This document shows, piece by piece, positions 1 through 5,109 of a stretch of 5,109 nt of DNA. The position numbers and the translations under genes are program-made. The notes under the pieces are model-generated. The model was not told the DNA's origin, did not search any database, and worked only from the letters and a program-made list of their open reading frames with translations. The first letter of the stretch is position 1, and every line of letters begins with the position of its first letter. The DNA comes from Nitrospinota bacterium (GTDB lineage: Bacteria; Nitrospinota; Nitrospinia; Nitrospinales; VA-1), in contig JADFGI010000239.1 in assembly GCA_022567815.1 (NCBI GenBank), positions 1 to 5,109 of the forward strand. The letters run 5' to 3'.

Positions 1-30
1 CCTATATGTTACTTTATTGCAAGTAGAATA

Positions 31-68
31 AATGAAGGACCCTGTAGTTTGTTGCAGGGTCCTTCATT
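31..68. terminator. Perfect 14-bp hairpin, probable terminator of the minus-strand unit
   Basis: The two arms (31-44 and 55-68) are perfectly complementary over 14 bp around a 10-nt loop. Read on the minus strand, the hairpin is followed by a moderately T-rich stretch (TTTATTCTACTT). Read on the plus strand it is followed only by GTTT. It lies 22 bp beyond the stop codon of the small minus-strand reading frame ending at 91. I therefore read it mainly as an intrinsic terminator for leftward transcription (that frame, and shc if transcription continues). It could also act in both directions, for a plus-strand gene to the left of the window. The T tract is not a strong one. Confidence 0.65.
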
Positions 69-90
69 GTTTAGCAATTGACAGGTTATT

Positions 91-237
91 TTATTCAACA
101 AACGGATTTAGAACATGAAATGCGTTCACGAAGCCACCAACATCACCGAAGCTCATTTGTTCCTGCACTTGCTGAGGGGCGGGGGGAGGAGGTTCCCCCT
201 TTTTAAAGGGGGTTAGCGGGATTTTCCTCCTCTCCTA
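91..237 (-). pseudogene. Minus-strand coding remnant or very small gene (unrecognised)
   Basis: A minus-strand frame is open from just after a TAG at 235-237 to a TAA at 91-93. Its last part (codons from about 180 down to 94) looks like real coding sequence: a PQQVQEQ stretch, then MSFGDVGGFVNAFHV, ending in NPFVE. A strong hairpin follows 22 bp later. The upstream part of the frame (about 181-234) reads through a GC-rich palindrome and gives low-complexity KIPLTPFKKGEPPPP-type sequence, so it is probably not original coding sequence. Two readings are possible. One is the 3' end of a gene whose front was replaced by repeat DNA. The other is an intact 21-residue peptide starting at an ATG (154-156) with AGGA 4 nt upstream. 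I do not recognise the family. No ORF of normal gene length is involved. Confidence 0.35.
183..235. repeat. Nested GC-rich double hairpin
   Basis: An outer stem of about 10 bp (183-192 with 226-235, one G-T wobble) encloses a second palindrome at 195-212, which reads five C, five T, three A, five G and folds into an 8-bp stem. This kind of CCCCC/T/A/GGGGG palindrome resembles short intergenic repeats seen in many bacterial genomes, but I cannot check its copy number. It sits between the small minus-strand frame and repeat copy A, downstream of shc. It could affect mRNA 3' ends, but its role is unknown. Confidence 0.55.
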
Positions 238-404
238 CGCGGAGGGCGCCAGCGTGACGCTGGACCCAATATTAACGTGCTATGGATTATGGATTTTCAG
301 GGCTCGTGAGCGTAGCGAGCGGAGCCTAAAACTTTTCCTCCCCATGTAGTGGGGCGAGCGTCAGCCCGCCTGCGTAGCAGGCTTATCCTCCCCACGTAGT
401 GGGG
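232..404 (+). repeat. Composite palindromic repeat, copy A
   Basis: This is a run of modules shared with copies B (3741-3921) and C (2350-2440). In order they are: a CTCC/GGAG hairpin (232-244); a CCAGCG-TGA-CGCTGG hairpin (249-263) inside a 22-nt block at 247-268 that is identical to 3783-3804; a TTTTCAGGGCT block with a GGCTC/GAGCC stem (301-326); then three GTA-loop hairpins. These are CCCCAT-GTA-GTGGGG (340-354), GCCTGC-GTA-GCAGGC (368-382) and CCCCAC-GTA-GTGGGG (390-404). The first and last of these are near-identical direct repeats 50 bp apart. The right part overlaps the 3' end of shc. No coding capacity of its own is seen, and it looks like a non-autonomous palindromic element. Confidence 0.8.
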
Positions 405-2349
405 TTCGGTACCGAGATAAAGCCATCAGTGGGAAAAAGTGCTGATACATATGGTATTTGATGAAAAAATGCTCCGGGAAGCCCGTCCCGGTGAACTCAT
501 CCTCATACCAGGTTCCTTCCTCGTTCTGCCCTTGCAATAAAAATTCGACTCCCTTTTTAGTAGCGGGATTTTCAGCTTCTCCGCCAGCGACCAACCCCAA
601 AATCGCCCACGCGGTTTGCGATGCGGTGCTCACACCCTGTCCGCGCAGTTCAGGTTTCGCATAACTTTCGCAGGTTTCGCCCCAGCCGCCGTCCTCGTTT
701 TGACAATTCTCCAGCCAATTCACCGCCTTGCGGATACTGGGGCGGTTCATGTCTTCCCCCATAAAGAGCAGACCATTCAAGGCCAGAAAGGTTCCGTAAA
801 TATAGTTGACTCCCCACCGGCCCCACCAACAGCCATCTGGTTCCTGATTGGATTTCACAAACTCCAAAGCCCTTAGCACTGTCGGGTGTTCCCTTTTGAA
901 TCCCAGTTTTCCCAGACACCACAGGATGCGGCTGGATACATCCACCGTCGGCTGGTCGAGCAGGGCTTTGTGGTCCGCGAAAGGAACCTCGTTGAGGATT
1001 TTCTTATCATTGTCCTGATCGAAGGCCCCCCAGCCGCCGTTTTTGCTTTGCATACTCAACAGCCAGGTCAACGCCCGCTGGCACTCTTTATGTTTCCAAC
1101 GATGATCGGGAATAGCGATTCGGTCCAGGGCGATTAAAATTTCCGCCGTATCGTCTGTATCGGGATACAGTTCATTGTAAAACTCAAACGGCCAACCGCC
1201 AGGCTTCGTATGCGGATTCTTCACCGACCAGTCGCCCGGTTTCACAACCTGCTTTTTCACCATATACTCCCCGGCCTTGACCAGCGCCGGGTGGTCCTCC
1301 TTCAGCCCGGAATCCAGCAGAGCGTTGCAGGCGATGGCCGTATCCCACAAGGGAGATACACAAGCCTGCAAAACGATATGGTCGCCACGGTCGATGAGGA
1401 AGCGGTCCACCGCTTCCATGCCCTTCACCATTGCCGGATGATCGTGCGCATATCCCAGAAAGTGCAGGGCCAGCATGGAATTGAGCATGGCCGGCTGAAT
1501 ACCGCCAAAATCGCCCTCATCCTCCTGGTGGGACAAAATCCACGCTTCCGCTTTTTTCAAGGCTGAACGGCGAAAGGGTTTCCAGGACGACTTGCCGAGG
1601 ACCTTGAAAAAACCGTCCAGGTGGATAAAAAAATTTCTCCAGGAGGAAAATAGATTGCCGTCGGGATGAAACCCCAGATCCCGGTCCTCGTCCTCTTCCG
1701 TGAACAACTCCTGCACATCGCGGCCTGGCTCCAGTTTGTGGACCGGTTTATGAGCGCACACCACCGACAGCGGAACCACCGTCCCGCGCGACCAACTGGA
1801 AATTTCATAGATATTCATCCAGCATCCGTTGGGAAGCAGGACCACCTCGACCGGGACCGCCGGAGGCACGTCCCAGGAAATCTGACCAAACAGCGCGAGA
1901 AAAATTTTGGTGAAGACACGGGTTTTTTTGATCCCGCCGTTGGCCAGGACCGCTGATTTCGCTTTCTTAAGCGCCGGGTGGTCCGGGGAATACCCCGCCA
2001 TCTTCAACGCCATATAGCATTCCACCGTCGAATTGATGTCGCACGGTCCGCCGTAATAGAGCGTCCAACTCCCGTCTTCACGTTGCATCTTGAGCAGATA
2101 ATTGGCGAATTTCTCCTGCTTTTCGGCGTCCACCTTCTCCGTCATGTGCATGAAAAAGATGAGTTCCGCCGTTATGGTGGCGTTCCCTTCCAACTCATCC
2201 ACCCAGAATCCCTCGGCGGATTGACGTGACAGGAGATATTTTTGGGATCTTTCAATTCCCTGGTCCAAATCCGTAGTTAGCGCGGAAGCTGGTTCAGCGG
2301 GGGATGGGGAGTCAATATCGGGCGATTTGGGTTTTGTCATGTCATTCAT
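361..2349 (-). CDS. shc: Squalene-hopene cyclase
   Basis: This enzyme cyclises squalene to hopene and hopanol, the committed step of hopanoid synthesis, as a monotopic membrane protein. The 662-residue product has the catalytic acid motif DTDDTA (D397, D399, D400). It also has several QW repeats, for example around 81-101, 424-443, 541-558 and 599-617, and the C-terminal GTGFPEHFF...YHMY block (about 621-635). Compared from memory with the Alicyclobacillus enzyme, both the DXDD motif and the aromatic C-terminal block (F624, F628, Y632, Y635) are offset by 23, so there is no net indel between them. The start is the ATG at 2349; an in-frame ATG at 2340 is an alternative. The first 30 or so residues are a low-complexity extension. 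There is no clear Shine-Dalgarno sequence: the start codon is directly preceded by a repeat hairpin. The last 14 residues (TPLRGEDKPATQAG) are encoded within repeat copy A, replacing the usual short tail after the conserved ALxRY. The gene is probably functional, since all key motifs are intact. Confidence 0.96.
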   Translation of the reverse strand: MNDMTKPKSPDIDSPSPAEPASALTTDLDQGIERSQKYLLSRQSAEGFWVDELEGNATITAELIFFMHMTEKVDAEKQEKFANYLLKMQREDGSWTLYYGGPCDINSTVECYMALKMAGYSPDHPALKKAKSAVLANGGIKKTRVFTKIFLALFGQISWDVPPAVPVEVVLLPNGCWMNIYEISSWSRGTVVPLSVVCAHKPVHKLEPGRDVQELFTEEDEDRDLGFHPDGNLFSSWRNFFIHLDGFFKVLGKSSWKPFRRSALKKAEAWILSHQEDEGDFGGIQPAMLNSMLALHFLGYAHDHPAMVKGMEAVDRFLIDRGDHIVLQACVSPLWDTAIACNALLDSGLKEDHPALVKAGEYMVKKQVVKPGDWSVKNPHTKPGGWPFEFYNELYPDTDDTAEILIALDRIAIPDHRWKHKECQRALTWLLSMQSKNGGWGAFDQDNDKKILNEVPFADHKALLDQPTVDVSSRILWCLGKLGFKREHPTVLRALEFVKSNQEPDGCWWGRWGVNYIYGTFLALNGLLFMGEDMNRPSIRKAVNWLENCQNEDGGWGETCESYAKPELRGQGVSTASQTAWAILGLVAGGEAENPATKKGVEFLLQGQNEEGTWYEDEFTGTGFPEHFFIKYHMYQHFFPLMALSRYRTPLRGEDKPATQAG

Positions 2350-2440
2350 CCCGCCACGCGGGACGGAAAAGTGGGGCTGACGCTCGCCCCGTTACACGGG
2401 GTGGAAGCTTGGGCCTGACGCTACGCGAGGCCCTGAAAAT
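2350..2440 (-). repeat. Composite palindromic repeat, copy C (inverted, upstream of shc)
   Basis: Read on the minus strand this is collinear with the second half of copy A. It has the ATTTTCAGGGC block with a GGGCCT/AGGCCC hairpin enclosing CGC-GTA-GCG (2411-2433), then CCCCGT-GTA-ACGGGG (2387-2401) followed by the shared GGGGCGAGCGTCAGCCC string, then CCCGC-GTG-GCGGG (2350-2362). The last hairpin ends at the base before the shc ATG. The CCAGCG hairpin module of copies A and B is missing. Copies A and C therefore flank shc as inverted elements whose 3' ends both point into the gene. Confidence 0.75.
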
Positions 2441-2763
2441 GTCTCGAAAAAAAATCCAGCACTTGTGAATCCCATCCATTGCCTTTATGCCCCTGTTGGT
2501 ACCCCCCTCCTTTAACTTCATGCCTCGAAGGGGTAACGCAGGATTCGATCAGCCATAAATCTATTGTCCGTCAATATTTGGTTCAGCACTCAGGCTGGCG
2601 CAGGGAGGATAAAATAACCCATTTTGTAAAAAAAAGAAAGCCGTCAACCCGTTGGTTTTAGCTCCAAGGGTGCATCCAAAAAGAATATATTTTAAACCCC
2701 TTGCAGACCCACCACGTTATAAGCGGCTTGCGCGTGTTTTTTGAAGTTATGCCAACAAATATA
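2441..2763. other. Divergent intergenic region between shc and rplM, no gene supported
   Basis: About 320 bases, relatively AT-rich on the rplM side, with no convincing ORF. Short frames here lack a ribosome-binding site at usable spacing. On the minus strand a strong Shine-Dalgarno-like AAAGGAGG occurs at 2506-2513, but the nearest start codon is 26 nt away. A minus-strand frame at 2342-2479 (45 codons) overlaps the shc start, but half of it is repeat DNA. Upstream sequences for shc and rplM must lie in or next to this region. Confidence 0.6.
2716..2745 (-). promoter_or_regulatory. Weak candidate sigma70 promoter for shc
   Basis: On the minus strand there is TTCAAA (2740-2745), an 18-bp spacer, then TATAAC (2716-2721): 4 of 6 and 5 of 6 matches to the sigma70 consensus. 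It would start transcription near 2709, leaving a leader of about 360 nt before the shc ATG that includes repeat copy C. It is the best pair I found on this strand, but such matches occur by chance in AT-rich DNA. Confidence 0.25.
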
Positions 2764-2792
2764 TTGACAGAAGATAAAGATTTTCATAAGAT
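2764..2792 (+). promoter_or_regulatory. Sigma70-type promoter for the rplM-rpsI operon
   Basis: A perfect -35 hexamer TTGACA (2764-2769), a 17-bp spacer and a -10 hexamer TAAGAT (2787-2792, 4 of 6 to consensus). Transcription would start near 2799, giving a leader of about 45 nt before the rplM ATG. The position, strand and ideal spacing fit a housekeeping promoter for a ribosomal protein operon. I see no convincing autoregulatory leader fold in the short untranslated region. Confidence 0.65.
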
Positions 2793-2843
2793 TAGCGGTT
2801 TGTTATCCCAAAGCAGAATTTGAACCAGAAAGACAGAATCAAC

Positions 2844-3272
2844 ATGAAGACCTACTCCGCCAAAAAAGGCGACTTTGAAAAAAAATGGGTGATTATAGAC
2901 GCCGCCGATAAAGTCTTGGGCCGCGTTGCCAGCAAGGCCGCGTCGATCATCCGTGGGAAGACCAAACCCATTTTTACCCCGCATGTGGACACCGGCGACA
3001 ATGTCATTATCATCAATGCCGCTAAAGTCCGGTTGACCGGGAAAAAATGGAACGACAAAATTTATTACCACCATACAGGTTATCCGGGCGGAATCAAATC
3101 TGCCACGGCGCAGGAAATTCGGGACAAAAACCCCTCGAACCTGATCAAAAAAGCGATTGTGGGAATGCTCCCGAAAAACCGGCTGGGCCGGTCCCTGCAC
3201 CTGAATTTCCGGATTTATGATAATGAACAACACCCGCATGTGGGGCAAAAACCTGAAACCGTAACGGTATAA
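2844..3272 (+). CDS. rplM: 50S ribosomal protein L13 (uL13)
   Basis: uL13 is an early-assembly protein of the large ribosomal subunit that binds 23S rRNA. From the ATG at 2844 the product is 142 residues, the same as Escherichia coli L13, and it starts MKTYSAK, matching the usual MKT start. Visible family features are the WVIIDAADKVLGRVAS segment (about 15-30), TPHVDTGD (45-52), the TGKK...KIYYHHTGYPGG block (65-83) and the GMLPKNRLGR signature (107-116). An in-frame TTG at 2820 would add eight residues not typical of the family, so the ATG is preferred, although its ribosome-binding site is weak. rplM is the first gene of the operon, with rpsI 64 nt downstream, a pairing conserved across bacteria. 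Nothing is truncated. Confidence 0.97.
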   Translation: MKTYSAKKGDFEKKWVIIDAADKVLGRVASKAASIIRGKTKPIFTPHVDTGDNVIIINAAKVRLTGKKWNDKIYYHHTGYPGGIKSATAQEIRDKNPSNLIKKAIVGMLPKNRLGRSLHLNFRIYDNEQHPHVGQKPETVTV

Positions 3273-3324
3273 CGGATAACACCAGTCTATGGTCCATGCG
3301 TCTATGAAATTTGCAGATAATTTT

Positions 3325-3329
3325 AGGAG
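3325..3329 (+). promoter_or_regulatory. Ribosome-binding site deciding the rpsI start
   Basis: AGGAG lies 7 nt before the ATG at 3337. A TTG directly upstream (3334-3336) is in frame but only 4 nt from this site, so the ATG is the better start. It is the only textbook Shine-Dalgarno site in front of a gene in the window. Confidence 0.8.
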
Positions 3330-3336
3330 CTGATTG

Positions 3337-3732
3337 ATGGAAGTTGAAGAAAAATTCTATGCCACAGGAAAACGAAAAGAATCCATCGCCAAAGTATGGT
3401 TGGAACGCGGCGAGGGAAATATCTCCATCAACAAACGGGATCTGAAAGAGTACTTCCGCCGGGACAGCCTGGAAACCAACGTTAAAAGCCCTTTGGTTTT
3501 AACTGAAACCCTTGAATCCTATGATATCAAAGTCACGGTGATGGGCGGCGGCCTGTCCGGCCAATCCGGCGCCGTGCGGCTGGGAATCGCCCGGGCTCTT
3601 ACCGAAACCGATCCCAATCTTCGTATCCCCCTGAAAAGAGCGGGATTTCTCACCAGGGACGCAAGGGAAGTGGAACGGAAAAAATACGGTCAACCCGGCG
3701 CTCGCAAAAAATTCCAATTCTCCAAGCGATAA
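3337..3732 (+). CDS. rpsI: 30S ribosomal protein S9 (uS9)
   Basis: uS9 is a small-subunit protein of the head domain whose C-terminal tail reaches the P-site tRNA. The 131-residue product has the N-terminal FYATGKRKESIAKVWL segment (7-22), the family signature GGGLSGQSGAVRLGIARAL (70-88), and the very basic tail ending ERKKYGQPGARKKFQFSKR, including the terminal SKR characteristic of the family. The length is normal. It follows rplM by 64 nt with no promoter or terminator evident between them, so the two are presumably one transcript. After the stop there is no classical terminator; repeat copy B starts about 8 nt later and fills the space up to argC. Confidence 0.97.
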   Translation: MEVEEKFYATGKRKESIAKVWLERGEGNISINKRDLKEYFRRDSLETNVKSPLVLTETLESYDIKVTVMGGGLSGQSGAVRLGIARALTETDPNLRIPLKRAGFLTRDAREVERKKYGQPGARKKFQFSKR

Positions 3733-3740
3733 TCCAAAAA

Positions 3741-3921
3741 CCCGCGTACCGCTCGCTCCCGCGAGAGGAAAATTGCTCACGCCGCCAGCGTGACGCTGGA
3801 CCCAGTGTTGGCGTGCCGATGGGTTTAGGATTTTTCAGGGCTGGTGAACGTAGCGAACGTAGCCTTCTTTTCTTCCCTGCGTAGCGGGGTCAGCCTCTCT
3901 TCCCCTCCCCACGTAGTGGGG
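3741..3921 (+). repeat. Composite palindromic repeat, copy B (between rpsI and argC)
   Basis: It starts about 8 nt after the rpsI stop and ends 10 nt before the argC start. Its modules are: a CTCGC/GCGAG hairpin with a TTGCTCAC motif (3752-3784, 27 of 33 bases identical to copy D at 4971-5003); the CCAGCG-TGA-CGCTGG hairpin (3785-3799) in a 22-nt block identical to copy A; a TTTTCAGGGCT block with GGCT/AGCC stem (3839-3864); CCCTGC-GTA-GCGGGG (3875-3889); and CCCCAC-GTA-GTGGGG (3907-3921), the same 15 bases as 390-404. None of the hairpins has a T tract typical of a terminator, so read-through into argC is possible. Confidence 0.8.
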
Positions 3922-3931
3922 CAACAACGCT

Positions 3932-4969
3932 ATGGTTAAAGTTGCTATTGCAGGCGCAAGCGGGTACACAGGACTGGAACTGCTCCGTCTGTTGACAATA
4001 CACCCGGAAGTGGAAATAACCACTGTCACCTCCGAAAAGCATCAAGGCCAAAAGGTTGCCGATGTTTTTCCGTCCTTTAGCGGTTTTTCAGACTTGCAGT
4101 TTACCAGCCTCACCGTCTCCATCGCCAATGAGTGCGATATTTTGTTTCTGGCGTTGCCACACACTACCGCCATGAACCAGGTTCCGGATTTTCTTGAGGG
4201 GAGTTGCCGGGTGGTCGACCTCAGCGCCGACTACCGCCTGAAATCACAAGAAACGTTTGAGCAATGGTACTCCTTTTCGCACCAGCAAAAGGAAACCCTC
4301 GACAAAGCCGTTTATGGCCTGCCGGAACTGCATCGCAAGAGCATCCGATCCGCAAAACTGGTCGCCAATCCCGGCTGTTACCCCACCAGCGTTATATTGG
4401 CTCTGGCGCCACTGGTCGCAACCGATTGGGTGGACCTTGAATCGATCATCGCCGATTCCAAATCAGGCGTTTCCGGAGCAGGACGAAAACTCTCCATCAA
4501 CACTCAATTCGCCGAATGCAACGAAGCCGTTTCAGCTTATGCTCTGGGAACCCATCGCCACACCCCTGAAATCGAGCAGGAAATTTCCGCCCTTGCGGGG
4601 CGTGAAATTCGGGTCACTTTTTCGCCTCACCTGATGCCCATGACGCGGGGTCTGCTGAGCACGATTTACATCAACCTGACGAAAGACATGGAACTTGAAG
4701 AACTGGGAAAACATTATCGCGAGTTTTATAAAAACGAACCTTTTGTCCGAATATTAAACCTGGGAACCTTCGCCAACACTCATTATGTCGTGTCTTCCAA
4801 TTTTTGCGACATCGGACTGCAAATCGATTCGCGCAACCGGCGGATCATTATCACCAGCGCCATCGACAACCTGGTGAAGGGAGCCGCCGGGCAGGCCATT
4901 CAAAACATGAATATCATGCTCGGCATCGATGAAAAAACCGCGCTGGATTCGCCCGGCATGTTCCCCTAA
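3932..4969 (+). CDS. argC: N-acetyl-gamma-glutamyl-phosphate reductase
   Basis: This enzyme performs the NADPH-dependent reduction of N-acetylglutamyl-5-phosphate to the semialdehyde, the third step of arginine (ornithine) synthesis in the cytoplasm. The 345-residue product starts with the Rossmann nucleotide-binding motif GASGYTG (8-14). It has the LALPHTTA segment (73-80) and DLSADYRL (96-103), the active-site NPGCYPT with nucleophile C149 (146-152), SGVSGAGRK (178-186), and the HRHTPE motif (208-213), which should carry the catalytic histidine. The C-terminus (NLVKGAAGQAIQNMN ... PGMFP) is typical. The length is normal and the ATG gives the canonical N-terminus, so the start is secure. There is no good Shine-Dalgarno sequence: the region just upstream is the last hairpin of repeat copy B. 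It lies in the rplM-rpsI direction and may be co-transcribed with them. Confidence 0.97.
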   Translation: MVKVAIAGASGYTGLELLRLLTIHPEVEITTVTSEKHQGQKVADVFPSFSGFSDLQFTSLTVSIANECDILFLALPHTTAMNQVPDFLEGSCRVVDLSADYRLKSQETFEQWYSFSHQQKETLDKAVYGLPELHRKSIRSAKLVANPGCYPTSVILALAPLVATDWVDLESIIADSKSGVSGAGRKLSINTQFAECNEAVSAYALGTHRHTPEIEQEISALAGREIRVTFSPHLMPMTRGLLSTIYINLTKDMELEELGKHYREFYKNEPFVRILNLGTFANTHYVVSSNFCDIGLQIDSRNRRIIITSAIDNLVKGAAGQAIQNMNIMLGIDEKTALDSPGMFP

Positions 4970-4970
4970 C

Positions 4971-5046
4971 CTCGCTCCCCCGAGGGGGAGTTTGCTCACA
5001 CCGTGCAATACTTCTTGGCTTGGGTTAGGGCTTCCCGCGTAGCGGG
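4971..5046 (+). repeat. Composite palindromic repeat, copy D (downstream of argC)
   Basis: It starts 2 nt after the argC stop. The first 33 bases match the first module of copy B (27 of 33, no gaps). After a diverged stretch (5004-5030) comes another GTA-loop hairpin, CCCGC-GTA-GCGGG (5034-5046). It lacks the CCAGCG module and the TTTTCAGGGC block, so it is a shorter or decayed copy. Confidence 0.6.
4975..4993 (+). terminator. Possible terminator after argC formed by the repeat
   Basis: CTCCCC (4975-4980) pairs with GGGGAG (4985-4990) around a CGAG tetraloop and is followed by TTT and then GCTC. The stem is short but all-strong and lies 5 nt past the argC stop. The T tract is very short, so termination would be partial at best. 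In copy B the equivalent position has a weaker stem. Confidence 0.35.
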
Positions 5047-5109
5047 CTACTAGCGCGTGTCGTCAAATTATTTTAAACCACAGTATGATGATCTGATATG
5101 GGAAGATCA
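5047..5109. other. Window edge, no supported gene
   Basis: The stretch becomes AT-rich after 5065 (around ATTATTTTAAACC), which could be the promoter region of a gene to the right. An ATG at 5098 is open to the window end, but it has only four codons and no ribosome-binding site, so I do not call it. Confidence 0.4.

Noticed and set aside
115..216. Plus-strand 33-codon frame starting at the ATG at 115
   Set aside because: No ribosome-binding site, it ends inside a palindrome, and the opposite strand of the same bases gives a more protein-like reading followed by a terminator hairpin.
337..404. CRISPR-like array from the near-identical repeats 50 bp apart
   Set aside because: Only two units are present, the repeats are short palindromes of about 18 bp, the space between is itself a hairpin of the same family, and no cas gene is nearby.
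1210..1566. Plus-strand frames opposite shc, the longest being 118 codons
   Set aside because: They are complementary-strand shadows of a conserved enzyme gene and show no recognisable domain.
2342..2479. Minus-strand 45-codon frame whose stop overlaps the shc start (ATGA-type overlap)
   Set aside because: More than half of it is repeat copy C, its start has no ribosome-binding site at proper spacing, and the translation is arginine/proline-rich as expected of GC-rich palindromes. The overlap with shc is probably accidental.
2701..2723. TTGCAG ... TATAAG as a plus-strand promoter for rplM
   Set aside because: The spacer is only 11 bp; the TTGACA-17-TAAGAT pair further downstream is far better.
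2784..3248. Long minus-strand frame (154 codons) opposite rplM
   Set aside because: It is the antisense shadow of a certain ribosomal protein gene, with no family resemblance or start signals.
3808..3831. Possible promoter for argC inside copy B (TTGGCG ... TAGGAT)
   Set aside because: The spacer is only 12 bp and both hexamers are imperfect, so it does not meet sigma70 geometry.

Overview
The window is a stretch of bacterial chromosome with four confidently identified protein genes: squalene-hopene cyclase (shc, minus strand), then rplM, rpsI and argC on the plus strand. A hopanoid cyclase next to an rplM-rpsI-argC block suggests a Gram-negative bacterium of the Nitrospinota or a former-deltaproteobacterial lineage. 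That placement is an impression from gene content and protein style and was not tested by any search.

Layout. At the left edge is a perfect 14-bp hairpin (31-68), and beside it a minus-strand coding remnant or very small gene ending at 91. A nested GC-rich hairpin (183-235) and a composite palindromic repeat (copy A, about 232-404) follow. The repeat runs into the 3' end of shc, so the last residues of the cyclase are encoded by repeat DNA. shc occupies 361-2349 on the minus strand. A second, inverted copy of the repeat (copy C, about 2350-2440) directly abuts its start codon. From 2441 to 2843 lies the divergent intergenic region, with a good sigma70-type promoter for rplM and only weak candidates for shc. 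rplM (2844-3272) and rpsI (3337-3732) form a ribosomal protein operon. The rpsI-argC gap is almost filled by repeat copy B (about 3741-3921), which ends 10 nt before argC. argC (3932-4969) is followed 2 nt after its stop by the start of a fourth copy (copy D, 4971-5046). The last 60 bases hold no gene I can support.

How the genes relate. rplM and rpsI encode 50S and 30S subunit proteins and are surely co-transcribed. argC (arginine biosynthesis) lies downstream in the same orientation and may be read through from rpsI. shc makes hopanoids and is an independent, divergent unit. No defence system, mobile-element transposase, CRISPR array, tRNA or rRNA is visible.

The most unusual content is the repeat family. 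It is a set of short hairpins, mostly with a GTA loop and stems of about 5-6 bp, whose stem bases change in compensating fashion between copies. They are packed into the spaces around shc and argC, they touch the start codons of both, and they have been translated into the C-terminus of the cyclase.
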